Below, in pieces: positions 48,252-59,500 of a DNA stretch of 64,000 bases. A program made the translations under genes and the position numbers. The DNA comes from Rhizophagus irregularis. Its lineage: Eukaryota; Glomeromycota; Glomeromycetes; Glomerales; Glomeraceae. The notes under the pieces are model-generated. The model was given only the letters and a program-made list of their open reading frames with translations, was not told the origin of the DNA and made no database searches. The stretch's first letter is position 1; the number at the start of each line of letters is the position of its first letter. The stretch spans positions 3,493,501 through 3,557,500 of the forward strand of contig NC_089438.1 of the NCBI RefSeq assembly GCF_026210795.1, written 5' to 3'.

Positions 48252-48763
48252 CACAGTGAAATTCGATAAACCGGATCTTCGATAAACCGGATTTGGGCCT
48301 AAACCGGATTTTTTTGCTGGAACCAAATCACGTATATTAAAATAGTTTCGATATACCGGAGTTTACTAGTAAAAGCTCGATATTCGATAAAACGGATCAA
48401 TTTTCTAACCAGCTATAGTAAAAATGATTCGATAAACCGGGTCACGTGATCATTAACCAATAAAATTTAAGTAACGTGATGCGGTAAATCTTAATTTTGG
48501 CCAGAATTATAAAAATCTTATTTCGGCCAAAGTTATATATTACTTATATATTCAATTAAAATATTTTATATTTATTTTCATGACCTCTATGACTAAAAAC
48601 TAAGATAAAAAATTAAAATATAATGTGTATTAATTTTATTAGCATGAATTTTTCAAAAAAATTCAGTATAATAGATTTTTAATATATTCGCTATACCGGA
48701 TATCCTGATAAACCGGATATTTTTAGTGGAACCGATAGATCCGGTTTATCGAATTTCACTGTG
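48252..48763. mobile_element. 512-bp TIR MITE, pogo/Tc1-like ends, TA target
   Basis: The ends are CACAGTGAAATTCGATAAAC and its exact inverse GTTTATCGAATTTCACTGTG, both joined to CCGGAT, giving a TIR of about 25 bp. TA flanks both sides (48250-48251 and 48764-48765). The interior is studded with GATAAACCGG, GATATACCGG and CTAAACCGG words, several inverted, which suggests growth by internal duplication. The CAGTG-type end and TA target resemble pogo-family elements. No transposase is encoded. Confidence 0.85.
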
Positions 48764-50008
48764 TAGTATAAAACAAATAATGAAAAAAGGAGATCCTAAG
48801 TATTAAAATATGTACAATAGTCAATAAGTGTCATTTTTTAAAAAGTGTCACTTAAAATAAAAAAACTTTTTTTTTGGTCGTAGATCAATATTTAAAATAT
48901 TTTTAATTTTCATGATTGTCACTTTACACTTGTATACCCTATTCTATTTTGCACAACGTACTGTACTTCGCCACTCATAATGTATACCCTAGGTATTAAA
49001 ATATATACAATATGCGCCATTTAAAAAAAAAGTGTCATGATAAATAATAATTAATTTTTTTGGTCGTAAAAAATTTTAAATATTAATATATAAGTTTAAT
49101 TTATTTATAGCTATTAATTATACTAATTATTTAAATTATTTTTTGGCTGGATATATTTTTTCTAACTAAAAAAATCATGCGAACCATATTTATTCAAATA
49201 AAAAAAAAATGATTATACTACAGCAATGAACCCTAAATGAAAAAAAAATTATTATTTAAAAATAAGAATCAGAAAATAAAGGTGAAAAAATAAAAAACTT
49301 GGAAAAAATTTTTTCGGTTTAAAAAAAAAAATCAATCCGAAAAAAAAGAAAAAAAATTTCGGTTTTAGAATACCAAACCTAAATGGGAAGTTGAAAAATT
49401 AAAAAAATTTTTAGGCTTTAAAAAAAAAATCAAACTGAAAAAAAGAAAAGCAAACCGAAAAAAGTAAGTTTGAAAAAAATAGAAAAAAAAATTTGAAAAA
49501 AAATTTTCAGTTTGGAAAAAGAACCAAACCAAAAAAAGGTCTCTTTCAAAGAAAACCTCGAAAAAAAATTTTGGAATGGCCAAAATGGGCAAGTTAATAA
49601 GAAAACTTTTGTCGATTTTTATTAACTGAATATATCAGGCGCAGACATATCACGTTTTTCTGTGTACATAATTCATCGAACCATCTATCATCGAAGTGGG
49701 TAATTATATATAGAATAGCTTTAGATTCCCCTTAAATAGTAAAATTATAAAAAGATTTTATGAACTATAGTAAAACCATAGTTAGTAATTATCGTGGAAA
49801 ATATAGAATAGTTTACTATTAACTTTGTTAATACATCCATAATTGATATGGAGTTAGTAGGTAGTATTTTATACTATGATTTGCTTCTGTCTAACTTATT
49901 AATTGTGCTACGCAATAATAAATTTAATAAAGAATGCATATTACTAACGAAAAAAAAAATCGATCGGTCTTACAGGTAGACTAAAAGAAAAAAAAGTAAT
50001 TAAAAAAA
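48764..50008. other. Low-complexity AT-rich stretch
   Basis: 49200-49620 is an A-run-dominated tract in which CCGAAAAAAA, TTCGGTTT and AAACCAAA recur. The Phe-rich minus-strand frame there (49365-49592) is an artefact of composition. CTGTAT or TGTATACCCTA words near 48935-48990 occur twice. Confidence 0.45.
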
Positions 50009-50198
50009 ATTACAGCTGATTTCACAAAGGTCGGAACACAGCAATTTTAAAGAACTTGGAAATATTCGGTAAAGCTTGATATAAAATTGTAAAAATTATA
50101 CGAATGGTGGTATAATTTTACCTTATTTTGAGTTTACCAAATATTTCCGAGTTCTTTAAAATTTGCTAAGTGTCCAACCTTTTTGAAATCAGCTGTAA
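50009..50198. mobile_element. 190-bp foldback MITE, TTACAGCTG ends
   Basis: The left arm starts TTACAGCTGATTTCACAAAG. The right arm, inverted, starts TTACAGCTGATTTCAAAAAG. Both continue through TTTTAAAGAACTYGGAAATA and TTYGGTAAA, so the arms are about 70 nt. The loop is AT-rich. Another element with the same outer ends is at 53851. Confidence 0.8.
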
Positions 50199-50264
50199 AT
50201 ATAGAATTTGCGAAAAATAATCAGCTGATGATCACATGCGCAAATATAATTTTTGCTTAGTTTC

Positions 50265-50395
50265 AGAGCTCACGAGCGGCTTATAGCTCGTGAGTCAGCT
50301 CGAACAAGCCAAGCTCAATTGATTGCGAGCCGCAGATCGGCTCGGATCAATATACCTGGCTCGTGAGCTGGCTCGAGCTGGCTCGGCTCATGTCT
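50265..50395. repeat. GCTCG-rich short repeat
   Basis: GCTCGTGAG, GCTCGAGC, GCTCGGCTC and GGCTCGGATC recur about eight times, partly inverted, within 130 bp. It is an island of high GC in AT-rich DNA. It overlaps the end of a small minus-strand open frame. Confidence 0.6.
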
Positions 50396-50565
50396 ATGAA
50401 ATCGACAGCGGATGTATATGAGCGATCGCTCATAGTAGAGTGCGAGGTGGTTTCCAGAGGAGGAGTCTTTCGGAAGTAAACATTCAGATCATTGATGATT
50501 GCTTGGTCTTTTTGTGAAATGATATAGTGTGATTGCGCGTTTACTATGGGAGTAACATTTTCCAT
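50347..50565 (-). CDS. Hypothetical 72-residue frame, possibly a fragment
   Basis: Starts MENVTPIVNAQSHYIISQKD with protein-like composition (QAIINDLNVYF, TSHSTMSDRSY). The last 20 or so codons lie in the GCTCG repeat, so the natural 3' end is probably lost. Its family is not recognised. It sits 200 bp beyond another small minus-strand frame (50765-51052), and both may derive from one broken gene or transposon. Confidence 0.3.
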   Translation of the reverse strand: MENVTPIVNAQSHYIISQKDQAIINDLNVYFRKTPPLETTSHSTMSDRSYTSAVDFIDMSRASSSQLTSQVY

Positions 50566-50603
50566 AGTTTATGATCGTTTTCGATTAATATTATACGTGC
50601 GAA

Positions 50604-50681
50604 ACGTTTTTAATTTTTTAATTTATCGAAAAAAAAAACGTTTTTCGTAACAGTTTTTTCGTTAAATTAAAAAATAAAAAC
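50604..50681. repeat. Short foldback hairpin
   Basis: Arms 50604-50632 and 50653-50681 (CGTTTTTAATTTTTTAATTT... against its near-exact inverse) enclose a loop of about 20 nt containing CGTTTTTCGTAACAG. Stem near 28 bp with one or two mismatches. It lies between two small minus-strand frames. Confidence 0.65.
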
Positions 50682-50764
50682 GTTGTTATGATAATAGATA
50701 CGTGGACCGACTGGTGTATCAGGTGGTAAAGGCGGTAATTTTTTCTAGTTCTTGTTACGTTTCT

Positions 50765-51052
50765 TTATTCGTCGGACCAATTTTTCCACCGATGTTGCAT
50801 TTTTTTGTAGTCAGGATCTAATGATCTCCAATTATCTGAAGGATGATGCGCATCCACGTACGGGAGGTGATGCAATTGTTTGAAGACTATGGGATTGGGA
50901 AGTCCCAGTCCTGGTTCTGTTAAGATGAAGGGTTTCGTTTTGTATTCATTCCTGTTTGAGCAAACCCTTGGTAAGATGATTCCATCGTTGAATCTGCTGA
51001 GGTGAACGAATGACATCGAAACGTAAGTGAAAATATTCCTTGTAGTAAACAC
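50765..51052 (-). CDS. Hypothetical 95-residue frame, possibly a fragment
   Basis: The frame reads like protein: MFTTRNIFTYVSMSF at the start, PGLGLPNPIVFKQLHHLPYV, then DAHHPSDNWRSLDPDYKKMQ and HRWKNWSDE at the stop. The pattern of Trp, Tyr, His and Pro is unlike random AT-rich translation. The family is not recognised. It could be the last exon of a larger gene, or part of a mobile-element gene, with 50347-50565 as another piece. Confidence 0.4.
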   Translation of the reverse strand: MFTTRNIFTYVSMSFVHLSRFNDGIILPRVCSNRNEYKTKPFILTEPGLGLPNPIVFKQLHHLPYVDAHHPSDNWRSLDPDYKKMQHRWKNWSDE

Positions 51053-51744
51053 GTTCCATAATTTTGTTGTCTGCGTCTCATATTTCTTTCTCCATTTTTG
51101 GTTTAAGTTTAGGATTTTTGGTCCTAAACTCTTATTATATTTGCGTAGCGTAACGGTATATGTAGTGCTGAGGCGGTTTGAATCTACTGTTTTAATATTC
51201 TCACGATTTTTGAGAGCTTTTTTTTGATAATTTTTGTTTCACTTGATTTTTATGAAAATCCGGTTCCCGTTTGAAAAACCTAGGCATCACGGGCAAGGTC
51301 ATCCTCAGGTTGGTCAACATCAGATAAGGTAAAATGACATTTGACATCGCCAGCTAGTGGCGAGCTCCCATTCTGAAAAAAACTTACCATCAGAACCTAC
51401 TCAAAAATAATAAAAAGAAACATTAATACGTTTCTTAAAGTTTATTTCGAAACCATAACTTGTCAGCTTTTTTTCGAATGAAATTTTTTTTAGTTTATTA
51501 AGAACTTTTTGGAGTTTTTACGAAAAATCATTTTTGTAAAAAGAGGTTTTCTTGCGATAAAAAATACTAAAGTGTGAGGTGATTGTTGTGGAACATACTA
51601 TGGGATAATTTGGATCAACTTCAGCATGTGAAAAAGAAGTGATCACCCTTGCTTGTCCCGCAAATCCATCACCATTGATTGGTCGAGCATATTGATTTTT
51701 TAAAATAGTAAAGACTGCATAGTACTATTTTAAAATTATATCTG
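51053..51744. other. Upstream stretch, no gene assigned
   Basis: The composition at 51235-51370 (TTCCCGTTTGAAAAACCTAG, GGCATCACGGG, CCTCAGGTTGGTC) is less AT-rich than its surroundings but gives no continuous frame. The plus-strand frame at 51027-51227 is probably chance. Confidence 0.35.
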
Positions 51745-52530
51745 AAACGTCAACGGGAGAATATTAAAAAACGAACAATGCAATGCTTAAAAAAGAAGAT
51801 AATGATAAAGGTTAAAAATAAACTACGTAAAGATAAAAAAGAATTAAAACATTATTAAGAATGAACAATGCAATGCTTATTAGAAAAGAAAATAATAGCG
51901 AAGATTAAAAAATAAACTATGTAAAGATAAAAAAGAATAAAATCATCACTGGGAGAATATTAATACTTGGAAAGAAGATAATGATAAAGGTTAAAAACAA
52001 ACTACGTAAAGATAAAAAAGAATTAAAACATTATTAAGAATGAACAATGCAATACTTATTAGAAAAGAAAATAATAGTGAAGATTAAAAATAAATTACGT
52101 AAGGATAAGAAAGAATAAAATCATCACTGGGAGAATATTAATTCTTAGAAAGAAGATAATGGTAAAGTTAAAAATAAACTACGTAAAGGTAAAAAAAAAC
52201 GAAAAACATTATTAAAAATGAACAATGCAATGCTTAGAAAAGAAAATAATGGCGAAGGTTAAAAATAAACTACATAAAGGATAAAAAAAAAATAAAAACA
52301 TCACCGAGAGAATATTAATTCTTAGAAAAGAAGATAATGGCGAAGGTTAAAAATAAACTACAAAAGATAAAAAAAGTAAAAATATAAAAATATCAACGGG
52401 AGAATATTAAAAATGAACAATGCAATGCGTGGGAAAAGAGATAACGGTGAAAAATAAATTACGTAAGATAGTAAGACATTAAAAATGAGCTATGCAATAA
52501 GTAAAAAATAAATTAAGATAATCTATGCTT
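51745..52530. repeat. Minisatellite, unit about 90 bp, higher-order pairs of about 180 bp
   Basis: About eight units carry GAACAATGCAATGCTT, a block AAGAAGATAATGATAAAGGT (or AGAAAATAATAGCGAAGATT) and AAATAAACTACGTAAAGATA. Two subtypes alternate. One has a CATCACTGGGAGAATATTAA junction and the other CATTATTAAGAATGAACAAT, so the unit of amplification is probably the pair. Later units (from about 52300) are more degenerate. No open frame spans it. Confidence 0.85.
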
Positions 52531-52722
52531 TAATTATATGAACTTTGAACGTCTAAAATTTGTTTGTTCGATTTATTATAAATACCTCTGATTTCGTCCT
52601 TGTAAAATTTCTCATCAAAGCAAAGAAAAAAAAAGGTTCAAGAACAAAAACAAATCACACTTATCAAATAAATCAAAAAAACAAACCAATTCTCGAAAAT
52701 CTTAAAAACAAATCTAACCAAA

Positions 52723-52827
52723 ATGAACCCATCAACTTCCACTGTTAAACCTGTTGTTATTGTTACTTCTAATACAACAGATCATCCTCTTAATGTTCCG
52801 CCATCAACTCCATGCTCTATAATGTAA
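52723..52827 (+). CDS. Possible short peptide or first exon
   Basis: A 34-codon frame MNPSTSTVKPVVIVTSNTTD, then HPLNVPPSTPCSIM, stop at 52825-52827. Codons are more balanced than the surroundings, and the preceding 100 bases (A-rich with CAAAGCAAAG, ACAAAAACAAATC, AATCTAACCAAA before the ATG) look like the leader of a real fungal gene. The stop lies in AATGTAATTG, which is also a possible donor, so this may be exon 1 of a gene whose remainder is lost or unrecognised. No downstream exon was identified. Confidence 0.4.
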   Translation: MNPSTSTVKPVVIVTSNTTDHPLNVPPSTPCSIM

Positions 52828-53850
52828 TTGTTATCTGCCATTCAAAAAAATTCCTACTTAACTTCACAAATTGTTGGCCTGACGCTTTAAATCCTCTTAA
52901 CAGTTATTAATTTTAATTAATTTCATTAATTATATTTTTTTCTCAAATATTTTCGTATATTTCATTCTTCAGTTAAAATACTTTTAAATTGTAGTAGTGC
53001 TTTATATTTTTATTTTACTTTGCACTTTTTTATTTTTTTATTTTTCACAACCCTGACTTTATTATATTCTATTTTATGTTTATCGTACATTCTTGTACTT
53101 TATTTTCATTTGGGCTGGATCAATTTTGATTTTCTGTTTAACAAATCCCCAATAGACAAATCTAATTTTTAGATTACTTTTCCTCCCCCCATTTATTAAA
53201 AACAATTTAAAAATTTTTAAATTATTTTTAACCCCCTCCCTCCTTTCTCTTTTTTCTCGTTAAACAGAAAATCCTATTAGCCTGGCCCTTATTCTTATCT
53301 TTTTTTTTGTACGTTCCTGTTTACCGGGTATCATTTAATTAATAAACTGAAGATTTCTTGATAACTGAACTAAAATGTAAGCGAAAATATTTACATGATA
53401 TCATGCATACTTTGATTATCGAATAAAGGTAGTATAGTAAAATTTGTTACCATATATAATAGAAAGTGTTATATAAATAGTATAAACCAAGGTTAAAGTC
53501 ACAAAATAATCTAATATGAAAAAAAATATATAAATTCTTCAGGTAACTGAATAGGCTATTAAATTAAAAATTGTATATCCCGTTTGTTTGTATGTAATTG
53601 ATTCTGTAGATGGTTACCTTATTTTGACCCTGTTTTTGACGCTAAGCGGTAGAGTGAGGAGTAAACGGAAGCAACCCTGTAAAAAAAGTCGATCCGTGTT
53701 TTTAATAAATTCCATCCTTTTACCGTAAAAAGGCGGTATTTATCGAATCATTTGCATTTTCCGTGAATGGATCCGTGAATGGATCAGTTTTTACGGAGTT
53801 TTTATGGTGACCCGATATATCCCCGATTTTGACCCGGATGTTTTTAAGTT
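52828..53850. other. Pyrimidine-rich and AT-rich stretch, no gene
   Basis: ATTTTCTGTTTAAC near 53130 has its inverse GTTAAACAGAAAAT near 53260, flanking a C/T-rich tract (CCTCCCCCC, CCCCCTCCCTCC). At about 53758-53785 CCGTGAATGGAT is doubled. Together these look like an old repeat, without a recognisable class. Confidence 0.4.
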
Positions 53851-54052
53851 TTACAGCTGTTTTCATAATACCTGGGACAAACTAAATTTTTGAACCCGAT
53901 CCGCCGATCCGCCGATCCGGTATTTTAGCTGGGCACGTGATCCTGATTTGATAGTTTGATTTGTAAAATAAATAACAACTGAACCGGATCGGTGGGTCGG
54001 CGGTCGGGTTCAAAAATTTATTTTGTCCCAGGTCTTATGAAAACAGCTGTAA
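53851..54052. mobile_element. 202-bp foldback MITE, TTACAGCTG ends
   Basis: The left arm starts TTACAGCTGTTTTCATAATA and continues CCTGGGACAAA, AATTTTTGAACCCGA. The right arm, inverted, starts TTACAGCTGTTTTCATAAGA and continues likewise; arms are about 75 nt. Inside, CCGATCCG is tandemly repeated (GATCCGCCGATCCGCCGATC). Same outer ends as the element at 50009 but a different interior. Confidence 0.82.
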
Positions 54053-56591
54053 CTCTGGTCAAATTATAATATCGGCCGGAATTAACCTAGTAGTTAAAAA
54101 TAGTAGAAATAAAATACTAGAATATAACAATAAGAATCGTTTTTTTTTTATAAATAAATTTAATAAATAATAAATAATTAAATTAAACTGTGTATTTAAA
54201 ATATTTTAAAGTTCTTTAGCTTATTAGTTATATTTGTATTCTTGTCATTATATTAATTGCAAAGTTGACGATCATTTGTAGATCAATTTTATTGTTATTA
54301 CTAAAAAATTAAAAAATTCGAATAACCCGAGTTAACTATACTCAGGTCGAGTTAAGGGTTGAGTTATAAAAAATATGTGACCGGACCACTTATGAGACTT
54401 GCTCTCCAAACCCGACTCGAGTTGACCCTGTAGAAGCATTAGATCAAATTAAATTAACAAAGCAATATAAAATATATAAATTTGGTTTTTCAGAAAAGGT
54501 TATTATTATTAGCGTTGTAATTAATATTATTAATAAACTGGTCGCGACTAATAAAATCAGTTATTTTAAGATTATGGCACAGCATAGTACAATATTCACA
54601 TGCTTATGTAGTTAATAGTAAATAATTGTATTACAGGATCAGTCCTAAAAGGGATAAGTGACATGTTGTGTAATATTTAATATTTTACGCCCATTATTTA
54701 ATATTTTTTTATGCTGATCTGAAAAATGGGATTTTAGGAAATCACATTTTCAAAACAAATTAACAGTAAATATAAAGCAAGAGGGGTGAATTTAATATAA
54801 AGGATTTACTTAAGTTGATTAATAAAAATTTTTGAATGTTTCGCGTAACACAAATTGTAATTTATACTTTCGCTGGTTTTTAAAATGTCGTAAAACGAAA
54901 TGATCAGCAATCATATGAGCACGTTATGTACACAAATACACATTACCACTTTTATTTGATTATTATTTTATATAATAAAATTTACTCTAATACGTCAAAT
55001 TTTTAGAGAAATATGCAAACACTCACTTTATTACTTTTAAATAGGTAAGGAGCAACCTTCATTGCATGAAATTCCTAATTTCCCTTAATATAGATTTTTT
55101 GTGGCTTTCTGTAATTCAAAAAAAGTTGTGATTTCAACGGCTAAAGGTAATAATATTTTAAATTCATTTCCTTGATCCTCACATCTAACCTTTTTGACTT
55201 TATTTGACACACATCAATACTGTAGAAGGTATTATTTTATTTTTATTATTTTTTTAAAAATTTTTTTATAAATCTAATTTTTATGATCTAATTTTTATTT
55301 GTTTGTCGTAAAAAAAATGATCCGCACTTTACAAATATAAATTTACCAATCAAATTGTTTTATGATATAATTTTATGGAAATTCACAATCTTATTTTTAA
55401 AGATTTTTTATTATTGTTCTTTTTTTATTATTTATTAAAAAAAAAGTATAAAAAGATCTTTAATGTGGCGAGTTTGGTGTTAAATTTAGCATTAATAAAC
55501 GAATGAAATGTTGTTAACGTTAACATTTTGTCCTTTTTTGTATGCTGATCATTTTTTCCATTGTTTAGTTTTTTCAATAAAAATATCTATAAATGTAATC
55601 TTAATTATTGTTGACGTACGAAATTCCGTTAAAACAATATATAAATGATCATTTATTTTATTACAAAATAAATAAATAAAGTGTTACATCTTGTTATTAT
55701 TTATTTGACTATTGATCATAAGGCATTTATTTCACAATGTCCTCTGTGCGTAAATGCACGTAAAATTACTTAAAATCGGGTTCCTTCTAAATGATATAAT
55801 ATAATAATTAGCTTAACAAATTAATTAGAATCATCTGATAGTAATCGTTGAAATTTTATGATGTCTATATAAATTTTCCCATTTAATATTATCATTTTAT
55901 TGTTATTTTATTATTTACACGATATTATTTTGACTTGTATAAAGTTTCTGACAAAATTGATCGACCATATAATTATGGTTTATGGCCTAGACCCTTGGCC
56001 TTTCTAATTATTATTGGTGCTACGGGATTAACCAAAGTAATATGTTAATGATTTGACGATCAATGTCAACTGACAGATAAATGATCGTGTATTATACATA
56101 AATGGAAATTAGGCTTTGCTTCGATTCATTGCTGGGAAATATGGAATATTCATATAATTCGGATGTTTAGATATATCTAAACTATCATTACATAAAATTT
56201 TTTAATATTAACTAATTTATACCTTGATTTGATCAAAAATGTTTAGTGCATAGCAGATCAATTAAAAATCATTATGAACTTTCAATGCATTCCTATATTC
56301 GTCTTTCATTTGAGAAAAAATGACAATGCGATAATATACTAGCATTTTTTAATGGCTAACCTGAATAAGGATAGATTTTAGGTATATTCAATGGGTCCGT
56401 TCTTAGTTGAATGGTTGAGTTTGGACAAATATTACTAATATAAGTATAGACGGATTTTTTTTGATATTGATAATCAGTCCTTATCATGTTACTAATAAAT
56501 AATAAATAATCAATTTATTTATTCATTTTTTTTTTTGAAAAAAATCATTTTCATTACGTTCTTAAATGAAATTTCGTCATAATATTTTACA
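54053..56591. other. AT-rich spacer before the DUF3684 gene
   Basis: No supported gene. 54325-54430 has GAGTTAA or CGACTCGAG words. The last 70 bases (56521-56591) contain T and A runs before the ATG and are likely promoter and leader of the DUF3684 gene, with no clear TATA box. Confidence 0.45.
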
Positions 56592-59500
56592 ATGTCTTTA
56601 GATACCCTTAGAAACGAGATCCTTTCAAACTCTGACGAGGATCGAGTTCAAGTCAATCAAAGAGATTTAATTGATAAGATTTTAGCTCGGTAAATCGTTA
56701 ACTCTTACGTAATATGATGACATCATTATTTCCTGTTTTGCTAAAAAAAAAATACCTTTTTAGATACTCTTGTAAATTTGTAATATTCCGAGAATTAATG
56801 CAAAATTCTGGTAAAATATTTATTCTTTATATATTTGTTCGTAATTTAACAAAAAAAAAAATTAATTATTTTCGTTTACGTACTTTAATAAAGATGATGC
56901 GGAATCATCAAGTGCTAAAATTATGTTTAAAACCAATGGCAATAAAATTACAAGAATAATATTTAAAAATAATGGATTCGCTTTTAGACCTGAAGATTGG
57001 GAGCGTTTAGTGAGAATTGCTGAAGGAAATCCTGATGAACAAAAAGTAGAAAAAAAGATTTTCATATCAATTTTTTTTTAATTAAATCATATTTATCATT
57101 TTTATTGATAAAATTTCCTTTTTATGACATTAATAGATAGGAGCTTTTGGCGTAGGATTTTATTCATTGTTTGCTGTTACAGAAAATCCATTGTAAGTAT
57201 TTTATTATTCTCTTTTACTCACCGTGAACTATTTAATAAATAATAATAACGTTAATATTTAATAGTGTTACTTCTGGCGGACAAGGCATGGCTTTCTATT
57301 GGCGTGGAAAACAAATATACACGAAACGAGGACCAAGGAACGATGATGATGACAAAGGTTGGACAACATTTTTGATGGACACTAGGGAACCCTTAATGGT
57401 AAATATTGCTTAAACATAATTAAAAATAATCATATATACAGTATATCATGATATTTATCCCCTTTTTTATCGTTAATTAGATACCAAATATTGAAGAACT
57501 CTCAAAGTTCTTGGTCAATTCATTGGTAAGTTAGTTAAATAATATCGCTAACTATTATTATTTAATCTTATTAATATTATATTTCTTCCATAACAATAAT
57601 AGGGGTTTACGGATAACCTTAAAGAAATATCAATGTATATCGATGATAAACTGGTAACAAAAGTATCAAAGAAAATGCAAGATCCGGAATCAATTGATAT
57701 TACATCTAGGTTTAATACATTTTCTTCAAAAAATATGTTTAATCTCACATCGGTAGAACTTAGATGTGTCCAACTAGACGTTGAAAGATTACTTCTACCA
57801 AAAAAAATAAATATAAAACATCTTCGCTCAGATGAGTATAATATGGAGGAAGCTTCTGCAATATTTAGAATTGCCAAAGGAAGTTTGAACGTTAAGATTA
57901 GTAAAGAATTTTCCGCAAAAATGGGACGAATAACTAAGAAAAGTCCACCAAATAATACATCCATTCAAATGATTTTTACTGAATTCGATGAACGTAATAC
58001 ATCCAAAGATTATTATAATAATCTTTCTCCTATATTTGAAGATTTAATTTCATATCCTGAACAAGGAAAAATATATATTGGTTTCCCAACTAATCAAACA
58101 ACCGGTTCTAGTTCTCACTTAGCAGCTCGTGTGATTCCTACTGTAAGTATATTTTAATTTATATATACCATGATTTATTAAATGTTAGCATTTATCTTAA
58201 CATAATTATGCTCTTCTAGATGGAACGAGAGTTGATTGATTTTGCTGAACAAACATTAGCTGAATATAACATTGAAATGTTATGTCTAGGAGGAACATTG
58301 AGCAGAATTTTATACGAATATGAAATGGCTCAAATGTCGATCTTCTGTAATGAGACTATCAGTTCTGATATTGAAAAATATGAAGAATATGAAGAAACAA
58401 AACAGCCTAAAAAGCGTGCACCTGAGCCAAAAACGAAAAGATCGTTATATAAATGGCTTACAAAACGTTTCAAATTCAGCAATCACGCTAATTACACTTC
58501 GACCGTGCAATTAACATCTCCTCACCGTCAATTGTTAGAAAAATGGGCAGCACATGCGATAGCACACTTTACATACAATGCAAGTACTCCAAATGTACGA
58601 GTTTCCGAAATAGCAGAAAAACAATTTTTTAATTGTTTGGAACAGAACTTGCTTATTTTATCAACAAACGGTGTCCATCCAATAACTGATGTTCGCTTAC
58701 CTAATCCAGAAATGGCAGGATTCATAAAGACAGTTCCACTTGTTCCAAAAAAATTGTTGGAACAATGTGAAAGTTTTTTTAATAAAGCCAAAGGTGCAAA
58801 TCTTATAACAGAGTTAAGTTTTGAGGATGTTCTGGTTGAACTAAAAAGTCGAGCACTTTCTGAAGAAGAAATAATTAAACTTTTGAAATGGTGGATTTCT
58901 TATCTATCAAATGGAAATCCATATGACACGCGGCTTTTGAAATTTACACAAATCGGTGATAGTTCTCAAACTCTAAATACAATTAAATTTTATTTGAATC
59001 CACACAAAATTTCCTCAGATTTTGACATTCCATTTGAAGTAATACCATATAATATTTCTAAAAATTTCACTCAGCAAGAGCTTACGAATAGTTTGAAATG
59101 GAAAGAATTACCATTGGTTAATTGGGCAAACTTTATTGTCAATGATCCTGGATTAGAAACAGAACCTAAATTTGCTGAAAAAATTCATCATGTTTTGGCA
59201 AAAAATTTAGAAAGTATTCCACAACAAGATAAAGAAACTATTCGTCTATCATTTATTGCAAAAAGATGTATACCAACTAAATTTGGAATGAAATTTCCCA
59301 ATAAATCTTATTTCGAAGATGTAAATCTATTTCCTAACTTGCCAACGATAAAATTTCAAAACTCAACGTCGGGTATTAAATATTTGATGGAACATTTTGG
59401 AGTTCGTAAGGTAATGATAATTCATTATGAATGATAATTTTAGAAAATTTTTTTTAAAACAATTAATTAAATTAATTATATAGGTTGTAGAATTAAAACT

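Noticed and set aside
49365-49592. Phe-rich minus-strand frame that could look like a membrane protein
   Set aside because: It is the reverse translation of an A-run low-complexity tract. The apparent hydrophobicity is compositional.
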